Both the position numbers and the translations under genes were made by a program. From Pseudomonadota bacterium (GTDB lineage Bacteria; Pseudomonadota; Gammaproteobacteria; Burkholderiales; Burkholderiaceae_B), in assembly GCA_023425645.1 (NCBI GenBank), contig JAFACG010000010.1:1-64000 (forward strand): a stretch of DNA of 64,000 nucleotides. Direction: 5' to 3'. This document shows positions 47,498 to 57,120 of the stretch, in pieces; the stretch's first letter is position 1; each line of letters begins with the position of its first letter. The notes beneath the pieces are model-generated. The model was not told the DNA's origin. It ran no database searches and was given only the letters and a program-made list of their open reading frames with translations.

Positions 47498-48055
47498 TTA
47501 CTTGCCGGCCTGCCCCGCGCGCCACTCGCGCACGGCCTTCAAGGTGTTATTCACATGGTCGTCCGGCTCCATCGCCGTGTATTCGTAGATGATCCGGCCT
47601 TCGGGCGAGATCACGTACGAGATGCGCGTGGCGCGCTCCGACTGCGCGCCCATGCCCGCGTCATAGGCGCGTATCACCTTGCCGCCCGGATCCGCGCCCA
47701 CCGCGAACTTGCTGCCGCAAGGGCCCGTGGAAAAGTCCTTCAAGGTGTCGATGTCGTCGGCGGACAGACCGATGACCGTGGCCCCCAGCGCCTTGTAGTC
47801 GGCTATGGCTTCGGCGAAGGTGTGCGCCTCCACGGTGCACCCCTGGGTGAAGGCGGCCGGATAGAAGTACAGCACCACCGGTCCCTCTTGCAGCGCCCGG
47901 CTCATGGAGAAATCAAAGGTCTTGCCCGCCAGGGCCGCCTGCACCGTGAAATCCGGCGCCGGCGCTCCCACCGCCAGCGCCGCCTGAGTTACTGGAGACC
48001 ATGCGCCGACCGCCAGCCCGACCCCCAGCGCCCATCCTGCAATTGTCGTATTCAT
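47498..48055 (-). CDS. Periplasmic peroxiredoxin (AhpC/TSA, BCP-like)
   Basis: A 185-residue peroxidase with an N-terminal signal peptide (to about TQAALAVGAP). The peroxidatic Cys73 is in FTQGCTVEAH, where the usual PxxxTxxC motif is modified (AAFTQGC). A second cysteine at 113 could form the resolving disulfide. It detoxifies peroxides outside the cytoplasm. The start has GGGGGA upstream. It stands alone. Confidence 0.9.
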   Translation of the reverse strand: MNTTIAGWALGVGLAVGAWSPVTQAALAVGAPAPDFTVQAALAGKTFDFSMSRALQEGPVVLYFYPAAFTQGCTVEAHTFAEAIADYKALGATVIGLSADDIDTLKDFSTGPCGSKFAVGADPGGKVIRAYDAGMGAQSERATRISYVISPEGRIIYEYTAMEPDDHVNNTLKAVREWRAGQAGK

Positions 48056-48150
48056 GCATCCCCCTTCTTGCAAAAGAACGGTCATCAAACTAGCGTAGAT
48101 TCATTCTGATGCGTCCGCAAGCGGAACCCACCCGGGCTGAAGGAGTCGCC

Positions 48151-48720
48151 ATGTCCATCCTGATCATCGGCTGCCTGCTGTTCTTCGGCATCCATTCCGT
48201 GCAGATTGTCTGTCCCAACGCCCGCCAGGTCGTGGTGCTGCGCCACGGCGAACGCCTCTGGCAACTGGGCTATGCCATCGTGGCGGGAATCGGGCTGGTC
48301 CTGATCGTGTTCGGCTACGGCCAGGCCCGCCAGGATGCCGCCCTGCTGTACGCTGCGCCGCTGTGGGGCCGCCACGCCGCCATGCTCCTGATGCTGCCTG
48401 TCTTTCCTCTTTTACTGGCCGCCTATTTCCCGGCCCGCATCCAACACGCCGTGCGCCATCCCATGCTGATCGCCACCTGCCTGTGGGCCTGCGCGCATCT
48501 GCTGGCCAACGGCGGCCTGGCCGACGCGGTTCTGTTCGGATCCTTCGGCGGCTGGGCCGCCCTGGACCTGCTGTCGTTCTCCTGGCGCCCGGCCCGCGCC
48601 ATCCGTCGTTTTCCCGCCCGCTCATACAACGACGTGATCGCTGTGGCGGCTGGCTTGGCTTTATATGGGTTCTTCGTGCTGTTGGGCCACCGCTGGGTGA
48701 CCGGTGTGCCGCTGTCCTGA
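48151..48720 (+). CDS. NnrU-family membrane protein
   Basis: A 189-residue membrane protein with about five helices and the NnrU pattern (HSVQIV near the N terminus, HPMLIATCLWACAHLLANG centrally). NnrU of rhodobacteria is linked to nitrite/nitric oxide reduction, but the family is wider (isoprenylcysteine-methyltransferase-like fold). No denitrification genes are nearby. The start has AAGGAG upstream. Confidence 0.88.
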   Translation: MSILIIGCLLFFGIHSVQIVCPNARQVVVLRHGERLWQLGYAIVAGIGLVLIVFGYGQARQDAALLYAAPLWGRHAAMLLMLPVFPLLLAAYFPARIQHAVRHPMLIATCLWACAHLLANGGLADAVLFGSFGGWAALDLLSFSWRPARAIRRFPARSYNDVIAVAAGLALYGFFVLLGHRWVTGVPLS

Positions 48721-48815
48721 GCAATGGCCGAGCATGGGGTAATATCCAGTGTGCACACGTGAAAAAAATGAGAACATCACTGCACGATAGCCAAGCATAA
48801 ACAAGGAGACACCAT

Positions 48816-49775
48816 ATGAAGATCCACCGTTTGCTGCGCCCCCTGCTGGCCGCCGCGCTGCTGGGCGGGGCATTCGCCGTCCAGGCCCAGGTCAACATGA
48901 TGCTGCCGGCCAATCCGGGCGGCGGCTGGGACTCCACCGGCCGTCAGGCCATGCACGCCATGAACGAGGCCGGCATCTACACCGGCACGGTCAGCTTCAC
49001 CAACAAGGGCGGCGCGGGCGGCACCATAGGCCTGGCGGACTTCCAGCGTTCGCAGAAAGGCAAGGCCGACGCGCTGGCCGTGTTCGGCGCGATCACGGTG
49101 GGCTCCATCTCCATGAACAAGTCGCCCATAGACCTGAGCAAGTTCAAGCCGGTGGCGCGCCTGACGGCCGAATACCTGGTGCTGGCCGTGAAAGCCGACG
49201 CACCCTACAAGACCCTGGACGAGTTCGTGCAGGCCCTGAAGGCCAATCCCGGCGGCATGCCCGTGGGCGGCGGCTCGGCCGGCGGCGTGGACCACATCGC
49301 ACTGGCCCTGCTGGCGCAGAAAGGCCAGGTGCCGGTGTCCGCCCTGAACTACATCCCCCAGGCGGGCGGCGCCGACACCGTCACGGGCATCGTCAACGGC
49401 ACCCTCAAGGCCGGCATTTCGGGCGCGTCCGAATTCCAGCAGTTCGCCGACAGCGGCCGCATCCGCATCCTGGCCGTGTCCTCCGACAAGCGCATGAAGG
49501 GCCTGGACAACGTGCCCACCTTCAAGGAGGCGGGCTACGACGTGGAGATCGCCAACTGGCGCGGCATCCTGGGCTCGGTGGACATGCCCGACGAAAATTA
49601 CCGCCAATGGGTGGAGCGCTTCACCAAGTTGAACGACAGCCCGCAGTGGCACGCCACCATGGAGCGCCTGGGCTGGGAGCCCTACTTCCTGAGCGGCGAG
49701 GCCTTCGGCGAGTTCATCCAGGCTGAAAGCCAGCGCATCAACACCATCCTGCAAGACGCAGGCCTGGTCAAGTAA
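48816..49775 (+). CDS. tctC: Tricarboxylate transporter receptor TctC
   Basis: A 319-residue periplasmic receptor with a signal peptide ending near AVQAQVNMM. Binding loops MLPANPGGGWDSTG and TNKGGAGGTIGLADF match true TctC rather than orphan Bug proteins. It begins an intact tctCBA operon, 17 bases before tctB. Citrate or another tricarboxylate is the usual ligand. The ribosome site AAGGAGA is strong. Confidence 0.96.
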   Translation: MKIHRLLRPLLAAALLGGAFAVQAQVNMMLPANPGGGWDSTGRQAMHAMNEAGIYTGTVSFTNKGGAGGTIGLADFQRSQKGKADALAVFGAITVGSISMNKSPIDLSKFKPVARLTAEYLVLAVKADAPYKTLDEFVQALKANPGGMPVGGGSAGGVDHIALALLAQKGQVPVSALNYIPQAGGADTVTGIVNGTLKAGISGASEFQQFADSGRIRILAVSSDKRMKGLDNVPTFKEAGYDVEIANWRGILGSVDMPDENYRQWVERFTKLNDSPQWHATMERLGWEPYFLSGEAFGEFIQAESQRINTILQDAGLVK

Positions 49776-49792
49776 GACTGCGGAGGCTGTCC

Positions 49793-50266
49793 ATGACGTC
49801 TGCACCCCGACAGCCCTGGTGGCTGGGGCTGGCGGTCATCCTGACGGGGGCCGTCTGTCTGTATGCATCCTCCTCCCTGACCCTGTCCGCGCAGTACGCC
49901 GCCATAGGCCCGGGCCTGTTCGTGGCCCTGGTCGGGGCGGGCCTGGTCGCGCTGGGCATTCTGCTGCTGTTCCAGATGGCCCGCAGCGCGGCTTTTGACG
50001 AAGAGGAACGGGCCGCCGATCCCGGCATGGACAAAGGACCGTTCCTGACCGTGCTGCTGGCCGCCGTGCTGCCCTCCCTGACCATGGAGCAGCTGGGCCT
50101 GCCGCTGACCGCCGCCATCTGCTTCATGCTGGTGGCGCGCGCCCTGGGCTCGCGTCGCATCCTGCTGGACGTGGTCTCGGGCTTCGTGCTGGGCAGCGCC
50201 TGCTGGTTCCTGTTCGGCCGGCTCGGCCTGCAACTGGGCGGCTTCCTACCACTGGCGGGGGTGTGA
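49793..50266 (+). CDS. tctB: Tricarboxylate transporter small subunit TctB
   Basis: A 157-residue membrane protein with four helices, the size and hydropathy of TctB, the small membrane component of the tripartite tricarboxylate transporter. It has GGAGG upstream and its stop overlaps the tctA start (TGATG). Confidence 0.93.
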   Translation: MTSAPRQPWWLGLAVILTGAVCLYASSSLTLSAQYAAIGPGLFVALVGAGLVALGILLLFQMARSAAFDEEERAADPGMDKGPFLTVLLAAVLPSLTMEQLGLPLTAAICFMLVARALGSRRILLDVVSGFVLGSACWFLFGRLGLQLGGFLPLAGV

Positions 50267-51747
50267 TGGATACTCTGTCCTTGCTGCTGCACGGCTTTGG
50301 CGTGGCCCTGCAGCCCATGAACCTGATGTGGGCCCTGCTCGGCTCCGTGCTCGGCACGGCCATCGGCATCCTGCCGGGCATAGGCCCGGCGCTGACCATC
50401 GCGCTGCTGCTGCCGGTGACCGTGTCGGTGGGGCCGGTGTCGGCCTTCATCATGTTCGCCGGCGTGCTTTACGGCGCCATGTACGGCGGCTCGACCACCG
50501 CCATCCTGATCAACACGCCCGGCGAGGCCGGCTCCATGATGACGGCGCTGGAAGGCAACAAGATGGCCCGGCGCGGGCGCGGCGCGGCCGCCCTGGCCAC
50601 GGCGGCCATCGGCTCCTTCATCGCCGGCACCCTGGCCACCCTGGCGCTGACCTTCGCCGCCCCCGCGGTGGCCGAACTGGCCTTCATCTTCACCCCGGCC
50701 GACTACTTCGCCCTGACCATCATGGCCTTCACCTCCGTGGCCGTGGTCATGGGAGCCTCGCGCGTGCGCGGCTTCATTTCCCTGTTCCTGGGCCTGGCCC
50801 TGGGCGTGATCGGCATCGACGCCATGACGGGACAGCCGCGCATGACGTTCGGCATACCCGACCTGCTGGACGGAGTGGAGCTGACCGTGGTGCTGGTGTC
50901 CGTGTTCGCCGTGGGCGAAATTCTCTATGTGGCCAGCCGCTACCGCCATCAAAGCGAGGAAATCATCCCCATCCGCGGCAAGGCCTTCCTGACCAGGGAC
51001 GAATGGCGCCGCTCCTGGAAGCCCTGGCTACGCGGCACGGTGATCGGCTTTCCCATGGGCGCCATCCCGGGCGGCGGGTCCGAGCTGCCCACCATGCTGT
51101 CCTATTCCCTGGAAAAGAACCTGTCCAGCCGCAAGGAGGAATTCGGCAAGGGCGCCATCGAAGGCGTGGCCGGCCCCGAAGCGGCCAACAACGCGGCCGC
51201 CGCCGGCATCCTGGTGCCGCTGCTGACCCTGGGCCTGCCGACCTCGGCCACGGCGGCCATCCTGCTGGTGGCCTTCCAGAACTACGGCCTGCAGCCGGGG
51301 CCGTTCCTGTTCACCAGCAATCCCGAACTGGTCTGGGGCCTGATCGCCTCGCTGTACGTGGGCAACTGCATGCTGCTGGTGCTGAACCTGCCTTTGGTGG
51401 GCCTGTGGGTGCGCCTGCTCTACATCCCCAAGCCGCAGCTCTACGCCGGCATCCTGGTGTTCGCCATGATAGGCATCTGGGGCGTGTCCGGCTCGGTGTT
51501 CGAACTGGCCATGATGGCGGCCATGGGCGTGCTCAGCTACGTGATGCGCGTGTACGGCTTTCCGATCGCGCCCCTGCTGATCGGCCTGATCCTGGTGCCG
51601 CTGGCGGAAAACCAGCTCCGCACTGCGCTGGCGGCCGGCCAGGGCGATTTCCTGGTGCTGTTCCACAGCCCCATCGCCGTCAGCTTCTACGTCGTGGCCG
51701 CGCTGTTCCTGACCGTGCCCTGGCTGCTGAAACGTGTGCAGCGCTAA
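50266..51747 (+). CDS. tctA: Tricarboxylate transporter large subunit TctA
   Basis: A 493-residue protein with about 12 helices and the conserved signatures [20 protein letters not shown] (about 26-45) and [12 protein letters not shown], plus a matching repeat [16 protein letters not shown] in the second half. It is the sodium/proton-coupled channel of the tct system. The ATG at 50266 is preferred to the GTG just before it. Confidence 0.96.
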   Translation: MDTLSLLLHGFGVALQPMNLMWALLGSVLGTAIGILPGIGPALTIALLLPVTVSVGPVSAFIMFAGVLYGAMYGGSTTAILINTPGEAGSMMTALEGNKMARRGRGAAALATAAIGSFIAGTLATLALTFAAPAVAELAFIFTPADYFALTIMAFTSVAVVMGASRVRGFISLFLGLALGVIGIDAMTGQPRMTFGIPDLLDGVELTVVLVSVFAVGEILYVASRYRHQSEEIIPIRGKAFLTRDEWRRSWKPWLRGTVIGFPMGAIPGGGSELPTMLSYSLEKNLSSRKEEFGKGAIEGVAGPEAANNAAAAGILVPLLTLGLPTSATAAILLVAFQNYGLQPGPFLFTSNPELVWGLIASLYVGNCMLLVLNLPLVGLWVRLLYIPKPQLYAGILVFAMIGIWGVSGSVFELAMMAAMGVLSYVMRVYGFPIAPLLIGLILVPLAENQLRTALAAGQGDFLVLFHSPIAVSFYVVAALFLTVPWLLKRVQR

Positions 51748-51798
51748 GAACGCGGATCGTTGCCCGAGGCAATCCCGTGTGTTGCCAAGGGGCGCCAC

Positions 51799-52620
51799 GT
51801 GAATAAAGGCGCCCCTGACGATACGGCCGTCCGGCTTTACCTGGACCACTGGAACCTGAGACCGGACGGGCCCGCCCTGCGCACGCCCAGCTCCACGCTG
51901 GCGCCCGTGCGGCGCGACGGAACGCCGGCCATGCTGAAGATCGCCCACGCCGCCGAGGAACAGATCGGCAACGACCTGATGGTCTGGTGGAACGGGCGCG
52001 GGGCCGCCCCCATCCTGGCGCACGACGACCACGCCCTGCTGATGGAACGGGCCTTGGGCGGACAATCCCTGGAACGCATGGCGACCCAGGGGCAGGACGA
52101 GCAAGCAAGCCGACTGCTGTGCGCCGCCCTGGCCCGCCTGCACGAGCCGCACGCCGCCCCCTTGCCCAAGCTGACGCCGCTGCAGTCCTGGTTCCGGGAT
52201 CTGCTGGCTGCCGACCTGGCCGCCCGCCCCATGCTGGAGCGCAGCGCCCAGGCGGCGCGCCGCCTGCTGGACGAGCCACAGGATGTTTGCGTGCTCCACG
52301 GCGACATGCACCACGGCAATCTGCTGGATTTCGGGCCGTCAGGCTGGCTGGCCATCGACCCCAAGGGCCTGCACGGCGAGCGCGGCTTCGACTACGCCAA
52401 CCTGTTCTGCAACCCGGACCCCGCCACGGCATTGGCCTTTTTTCACCGCCGCCTGGAGCAGGTCGTCCAGGCTGCCGGCCTGGACCGCCGCCGACTGCTG
52501 CAATGGATCCTGGCCTGGAGCGGCCTGTCCGCGCTCTGGCTGATGCAAGACGGGATGGACGCCGCAGGCCGGCTGGATGTGGGGCGGATGGCGGCGCGCG
52601 AACTGGACCTGCCTGATTGA
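51799..52620 (+). CDS. APH(6)/hydroxyurea-phosphotransferase-like kinase
   Basis: A 273-residue aminoglycoside-phosphotransferase-fold protein. Catalytic motif LHGDMHHGNLL (about residues 172-182) is followed by the metal motif AIDPKGLHGERGFDYANLF, characteristic of the APH(6)/streptomycin and hydroxyurea kinase subgroup. The start is GTG with AAGGGG seven bases upstream. It follows tctA by 51 bases. Chromosomal members often have no proven drug activity, so resistance is not claimed. Confidence 0.88.
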   Translation: MNKGAPDDTAVRLYLDHWNLRPDGPALRTPSSTLAPVRRDGTPAMLKIAHAAEEQIGNDLMVWWNGRGAAPILAHDDHALLMERALGGQSLERMATQGQDEQASRLLCAALARLHEPHAAPLPKLTPLQSWFRDLLAADLAARPMLERSAQAARRLLDEPQDVCVLHGDMHHGNLLDFGPSGWLAIDPKGLHGERGFDYANLFCNPDPATALAFFHRRLEQVVQAAGLDRRRLLQWILAWSGLSALWLMQDGMDAAGRLDVGRMAARELDLPD

Positions 52621-52750
52621 TCAGGCAAAGAACCACATCCCTTTCCACCTGAACAATCCTGAACTGGACGGGCATCAATCTGACGCTTCCAGGGCCCCGA
52701 ACCCGACGCCTCCTGCCAGCCTGCATTCTCCACTTTATTCTTCAGGGCCC

Positions 52751-52770
52751 ATGTAGTAACGTTGCTACAT
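52751..52770. promoter_or_regulatory. Palindromic operator of the toxin-antitoxin pair
   Basis: ATGTAGTAAC-GTTGCTACAT is a 20-base palindrome with one imperfect pair, 29 bases before the antitoxin start. Phd-type antitoxins repress their own promoter through such sites. Confidence 0.65.
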
Positions 52771-52798
52771 AAGCCTGTAATTCTTTCTGGAGACGCCC

Positions 52799-53053
52799 AT
52801 GACCGTGACGACTTTATCCAGCCGGGAGCTGAACCACGACCTGGGACATGCTAAAAAGGCAGCGCAACAAGGTCCTGTCATCATCACCGATCGCGGCAAG
52901 CCCGCCCATGTCCTCATGAGCTACGAACTGTACCAACGTCTGATCGGCCGGCAACGCAGCCTGGTCGACGCCCTGGCCATGCCCGGCCTGGCGCAGATCG
53001 ACTTCGATCCCGCACCCAGCCGCATCCACGGCAAGCCTGCCGACCTGTCCTGA
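52799..53053 (+). CDS. Phd/YefM-type antitoxin
   Basis: An 84-residue antitoxin. The N-terminal Phd/YefM dimerisation and DNA-binding domain (SSRELNHDLGHAKKAAQQGP, VIITDRGKPAHVLMSYELY) is followed by an acidic/proline-rich tail that would wrap the toxin. The start has TGGAGA upstream. The stop and the toxin start share one base, so the toxin is translationally coupled. Confidence 0.93.
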   Translation: MTVTTLSSRELNHDLGHAKKAAQQGPVIITDRGKPAHVLMSYELYQRLIGRQRSLVDALAMPGLAQIDFDPAPSRIHGKPADLS

Positions 53054-53475
53054 TGTTCATCCTGGACACCAATGTCATCTCCGAACTGCGCAAGGCGGGC
53101 GACAACAAGGCCCATCCCGCCGTCGTTAACTGGATCGCCGCCCGCAGCGCCCAGGACTTCTTCCTGTCCTCCATCACGCTGATGGAACTGGAAATGGGCG
53201 TGCTGCGCATCGAACGCCGCGACACGCGCCAGGGCGCCCTGCTCAGGCGGTGGCTGGACACGCGCGTGCTACCCGGATTCGACGGCCGCATCCTGCCTGT
53301 GGACGACGCCGTGGCCCTGCGCTGCGCTCGCCTGCACATTCCCGACCCCCGATCCGAACGCGACGCTCTGATCGCCGCCACCGCCCTGGTGCACGGCATG
53401 ACGCTGGCCACGCGCAACACGGCGGATTTCAGGGCAATGGGGGTTAGATTGGTCGATCCCTGGGAATCCTCCTGA
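53053..53475 (+). CDS. PIN-domain ribonuclease toxin (VapC/FitB-like)
   Basis: A 140-residue PIN toxin. Acidic active-site residues are Asp5 (FILDTNVISELR), Glu46 (TLMELEMGV), an Asp in SERDALIAATA and a final Asp in NTADF. It would cleave RNA and arrest growth when not bound by the antitoxin. The pair sits at the edge of the reverse-strand catabolic cluster. Confidence 0.93.
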   Translation: MFILDTNVISELRKAGDNKAHPAVVNWIAARSAQDFFLSSITLMELEMGVLRIERRDTRQGALLRRWLDTRVLPGFDGRILPVDDAVALRCARLHIPDPRSERDALIAATALVHGMTLATRNTADFRAMGVRLVDPWESS

Positions 53476-53476
53476 A

Positions 53477-54058
53477 TTACAGCAGTCTGCAGACCTCGTC
53501 GAACTCGAAACGCGGGTGACGGGCAAATAATTTCGTGTGGTCGCCATAACCCAGATTGCACAGAAAGTTGGTCTTGACTGCCGTGCCGGCCCAAAAATCA
53601 TCATCCAGCGCCTCCGCGTCAAACCCAGACATCGGCCCGCAATCCAGGCCGAGCGCCCTGGCCGCCATAATGAAATACCCTGCCTGCAAGCTCCCATTGC
53701 GGAAGGCGGTCGTCTCGGCATGACACTTATCTGAAAACGCGTCTTTGATCGCCGGGTTGTGCGGGAACAATCGAGGCAGGTGATGGTGGAACTGCATGTC
53801 GTAGCCGATGATGGCCGTCACCGGCGCTGTCATGGTCTTGAACACATTCCCCTCCGACAGATAGGGTCGCAGCCTTTGCCTGCCCTGCTCCGTGCGCACG
53901 AAGATGATGCGGGTCGGCGAACAGTTCGCGGAGGTCGGCCCCCACTTCATCAAGTCGTAGAGCTGCCGCAATTGCTCGTCAGCAACCCCTCGGGGCGTCC
54001 AGCCGTTATGTGAACGGGCGTTGCAAAACAAGGTATCCAGATCCAAAGTCGCGCTCAT
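53477..54058 (-). CDS. RutE-like nitroreductase-family oxidoreductase
   Basis: A 193-residue FMN enzyme of the malonic semialdehyde reductase RutE / HadB branch of the nitroreductase family. Typical blocks are [35 protein letters not shown] and [21 protein letters not shown]. coli RutE reduces malonic semialdehyde to 3-hydroxypropionate. It is the last gene of the catabolic run and overlaps the preceding hydrolase by four bases, so an aldehyde or semialdehyde formed by the pathway is the likely substrate. Confidence 0.9.
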   Translation of the reverse strand: MSATLDLDTLFCNARSHNGWTPRGVADEQLRQLYDLMKWGPTSANCSPTRIIFVRTEQGRQRLRPYLSEGNVFKTMTAPVTAIIGYDMQFHHHLPRLFPHNPAIKDAFSDKCHAETTAFRNGSLQAGYFIMAARALGLDCGPMSGFDAEALDDDFWAGTAVKTNFLCNLGYGDHTKLFARHPRFEFDEVCRLL

Positions 54059-54942
54059 GATGTCGGTCTGTCGCAAGAGGACATGAACTGCAACGCCGCC
54101 TGGAATATTTTTCCATCACGGCGTGTCAGTTCGTCCAGGATGGTGAAGTGGTCGTGGTCTGCACAGAGGACATTCCCGACATGGCGTCGGGACCAGCTCT
54201 GCGCAATGATGGCGGTCTGCTCCTGAAAGCCTGGATTTTCATCCATGCCCAATCCGGTCAGCAGGCGGGACCCGCTGCTTGGCCGCCACAAGGCGGGACT
54301 GACCCGCTCCGCCCCCTCGGGCGTCAGGCGCGTCATGCGCATGACCGAGGGCACATCCAGCAAAGGACGCAAGTCATAGAGCCCGCTGACGCAGACCGCA
54401 CCCGCCACCATGTTCGCCGGCAGGCCGGGCTGCTCGCGCGGCCAATCCGTACCAAGCAGGCAGGCAGCCAGATGCGCGCCCGCCGAGTGTCCCGATACAA
54501 ACAGACGGTCAGAATCGGCGCCCCAGTCCGGACTGCGGGCGTACAGCCATGCGGCAGCGGCGCGCATCTGCGCCACGATGAATTCGATGCGCACCCGAGG
54601 GCAAAGCGCGTAATTGACCACAGCGACCGCATAGCCCGCCTCGTTGAACGCCGGCGCGACCAGCGAAGCGTCCGTCTTGTCCAGTGAAGACCAGTACCCG
54701 CCGTGAATATACATCAAAGTCCCCAGCGGGCTGTGCTCAGGGAGGAACAGATCCAGGGTCTCGGAAACCCGTCCGCCATAGGCCACATCGAACCGGCCGC
54801 GTCCGCGCAGCTCGACCTGCTCACGGACCGCAAGCGAATCCCGAGCCCAGCGGCCGAAAATATCCCGATACCCTGGCACAGCGGCCCTGGCGTTGTAGGC
54901 CGCTTCACCGGAAGCGCGCCCGCCCTGTATGTGCGTAGCCAT
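54055..54942 (-). CDS. Alpha/beta hydrolase, formamidase/carboxylesterase-like
   Basis: A 295-residue alpha/beta hydrolase of the HSL/kynurenine-formamidase-like type. The oxyanion motif HGGYWSS (about residues 80-86) and nucleophile in GHSAGAHLA (about 151-159) are clear; the late Asp and His ([12 protein letters not shown]) complete the triad. A GTG four codons earlier (54954) is an alternative start. It would hydrolyse an amide or ester in the pathway. The start lies five bases after the DapA-like stop. Confidence 0.9.
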   Translation of the reverse strand: MATHIQGGRASGEAAYNARAAVPGYRDIFGRWARDSLAVREQVELRGRGRFDVAYGGRVSETLDLFLPEHSPLGTLMYIHGGYWSSLDKTDASLVAPAFNEAGYAVAVVNYALCPRVRIEFIVAQMRAAAAWLYARSPDWGADSDRLFVSGHSAGAHLAACLLGTDWPREQPGLPANMVAGAVCVSGLYDLRPLLDVPSVMRMTRLTPEGAERVSPALWRPSSGSRLLTGLGMDENPGFQEQTAIIAQSWSRRHVGNVLCADHDHFTILDELTRRDGKIFQAALQFMSSCDRPTS

Positions 54943-54947
54943 GATGT

Positions 54948-55844
54948 TCAGCACATTTCAGCGGCAATCTGTGCAACAACCTTGGCCACCTGGACACGGG
55001 CGGTCTCGTTCAAGGGCAAGACAGGCGGACGCGTCGGACCGGCGCTGCGCCCGGCCAGCGTCATGGCTTCCTTGATGACCACAGGAAATGAACCCAGCGC
55101 CCAGGCGGCCCGCAAGGGCGCGAAGATATTGGACAGCCTCAAGGCCTCGTCCAGGTCTCCCTTTTTCAGGGCATCGTACAAGCCCACCATCAGTTCCGGA
55201 AACACATTGGCAGCGGGTGAGATCGTACCCTGCGCGCCGTGCAGCATCATGGACAAGGCGATGGTGTCGCGCCCCGAGAACAGCAGCGAGGGCCGCGGCG
55301 CCAGCAATGGGTACTCGATCGACTGGGTCAGATCCCCTCCTGAATCCTTCACCCCCACGATGTTGTCGGCACGCTCCATGCAACGGGCCAGCGTCCGCGG
55401 TGCAATGTTCACGCTGGTGCGCGGCGGATTGTTGTACAGCATGACGGGCAGCCGTGTCGCCCTGGCGACGGCGACGTAGTGCTCGATCAGCTCATCCTGC
55501 CCAGGCTGGACAAAATAAGGCGTGATCACCATGGCCAGGTCGGCCCCCAAGGCTTCAGCCGCCTGGGTCAGGGCGATGGACTGGCGCGTGGTGATCCCGC
55601 CCGTGCCCGCATACACCGGTACGCGTCCGTCTACGGCTTTCACCGCTGCCTCTATCAAAAGCAGGTGTTCGTCCATGTCCAGGGAAAAGAACTCGCCCTG
55701 GCTGCCGGCCACGGAAATGCCATGCACACCTGCTTCGATATAGTCCTCGATCAGCTCTCCTATCCGAGGAACGTCCAGCTTCAGGTCCGACGTGAACGGG
55801 GTTGCCATCGCCGGCACGACGCCGTGAAATTTTGAGGTATCCAT
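54948..55844 (-). CDS. DapA-family aldolase/lyase
   Basis: A 298-residue TIM-barrel class I aldolase. Schiff-base Lys166 is in GVKDSGGD, the proton-relay Tyr137 in MLYNNPPRTS. The substrate-binding loop reads GSQGE (47-51) instead of the GTTGE of true dihydrodipicolinate synthase, so lysine synthesis is unlikely. It probably splits or forms a pyruvate-type keto acid, as hydratase-aldolases of ring-cleavage pathways do. The start is supported by GGAAG upstream. An in-frame extension to 56093 only shadows the ATPase gene. Confidence 0.92.
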   Translation of the reverse strand: MDTSKFHGVVPAMATPFTSDLKLDVPRIGELIEDYIEAGVHGISVAGSQGEFFSLDMDEHLLLIEAAVKAVDGRVPVYAGTGGITTRQSIALTQAAEALGADLAMVITPYFVQPGQDELIEHYVAVARATRLPVMLYNNPPRTSVNIAPRTLARCMERADNIVGVKDSGGDLTQSIEYPLLAPRPSLLFSGRDTIALSMMLHGAQGTISPAANVFPELMVGLYDALKKGDLDEALRLSNIFAPLRAAWALGSFPVVIKEAMTLAGRSAGPTRPPVLPLNETARVQVAKVVAQIAAEMC

Positions 55845-55873
55845 CTCGCTTCCATACATTGACTGAAGGAACG

Positions 55874-56668
55874 TCATTCGACGCCCATGAGTTGACTCAG
55901 TTGAACCACATAACGGCCGAACTCCACCGATTCCTTGCTCGTGCGGGGATCCCGCGGGCGCGGCAGCTCGATACGGATGTCTTCGATGATCCTGCCGGGG
56001 TGCTCGGACATGACCAGTACCCGGTCCGACAGAAAGACGGCCTCCGCGATGCTGTGCGTGATCAAGAGCACGGTCTGGCGCATTTCCTGCCACAGACGCA
56101 ACAGCTCGACATTCAGCTTGTCCCGCGTCAAGGCATCGAGCGCGCCGAAGGGCTCGTCCAACAGCAGAACCTTGGGCCGCGTCGCCAGGATCTGCCCGAT
56201 CGCTGCACGCTGGCGCATGCCTCCGGACAACTGGTGGGGATAGTTGTGGCGGAATTTCTCCAGTTTCAGCACCGGCAACAATTCCTCCACGCGCTCGTCG
56301 ATGACCTGCCGGGGCAGATTGCGCACCTCGGCCGCGAGCCGCATATTGTCTTCGACCGTTTTCCAGGGCAGCATGTTATGGGTCTGAAAGACCACGCCCA
56401 CGTCGTCGGACATATGGGACGGAGCCTGGGGCCGCCCCAGTATCTCCACCCCCCCGCCCTGGTCCGACGCAATCAGGCCGGCGACGATTCTCAACAGCGT
56501 GCTTTTCCCGCAGCCGCTCGGCCCCAGGATGGACACGAACTCGCCGCAGGGAATCGAAAAATCGACATCCTTGAGAGCCTGCACGGCCCTCCGTCCGGCA
56601 AATGTCTTGCTGACCTGCCGGATGGCGACGGCCGTACCCAAATGAGGCGCTGCTTGACCTGAACTCAT
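55874..56668 (-). CDS. ABC ATPase, SsuB/TauB-like
   Basis: A 264-residue NitT/TauT-type ATPase. Walker A GPSGCGKST is at 49-57, the Q-loop, signature LSGGMRQRAAIGQ and Walker B VLLLDEPFGALDA follow. Works with the permease at 57121 and the binding protein at 58519, although VOC genes separate all three. Start set at MSSGQ, ten bases after the upstream VOC gene. Confidence 0.94.
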   Translation of the reverse strand: MSSGQAAPHLGTAVAIRQVSKTFAGRRAVQALKDVDFSIPCGEFVSILGPSGCGKSTLLRIVAGLIASDQGGGVEILGRPQAPSHMSDDVGVVFQTHNMLPWKTVEDNMRLAAEVRNLPRQVIDERVEELLPVLKLEKFRHNYPHQLSGGMRQRAAIGQILATRPKVLLLDEPFGALDALTRDKLNVELLRLWQEMRQTVLLITHSIAEAVFLSDRVLVMSEHPGRIIEDIRIELPRPRDPRTSKESVEFGRYVVQLSQLMGVE

Positions 56669-56678
56669 CGCGGCTTCC

Positions 56679-57080
56679 TTATTTCTTGGCTCCGACCCAG
56701 CCATTCTCGGAGATATCGAAGATCACCCCATCCTGGTCCCGAAACTTCATTTCGTAATAGAGGCTGTTTTTCTCGATCGGCAGGTCCATGAAGAACGTTC
56801 CGCCACATTTTTCGATGATTTTCCGCTGCTCTTCCAGGTCCTCCACCCAGAAGCCGAAATGGTGCGTGCCGACCCAATCCTTGCCCTTGTCCAGGCCCGC
56901 AGCCTCGTCTGTCTTGTAGTTCAACAGGGCAAGGCAGACGGTGCCGTCGGACAGGTAGACACCGTCCGCCAATGGCGAATAGGTGGGCTCCACGATTTCC
57001 ATTCCAAACACTTCTGAATAGAATTTGGCTGCCTTGTGAGGATCGGGCACAGCGAGTGCGATATGACGCAGTTTGGCCAT
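56679..57080 (-). CDS. VOC-superfamily protein (133 aa, Asp at third ligand position)
   Basis: A 133-residue single VOC domain. His7 (LRHIALAVPD) and His residues in GTHHFGFWVED are at the first two metal positions; the third position, usually Glu, appears as Asp in GVIFDISENGW. It could be an isomerase, dioxygenase or lyase. The start has GGAGA six bases upstream. It sits between the permease and ATPase genes. Confidence 0.88.
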   Translation of the reverse strand: MAKLRHIALAVPDPHKAAKFYSEVFGMEIVEPTYSPLADGVYLSDGTVCLALLNYKTDEAAGLDKGKDWVGTHHFGFWVEDLEEQRKIIEKCGGTFFMDLPIEKNSLYYEMKFRDQDGVIFDISENGWVGAKK

Positions 57081-57120
57081 TTTTAGTCTCCAAGTTATCA
57101 AGTATCGTTTTTAAAACACC

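Noticed and set aside
55845..56093. Longer N terminus for the DapA-family protein
   Set aside because: Overlaps the ATPase gene in another frame; conserved sequence and a ribosome site begin at 55844.
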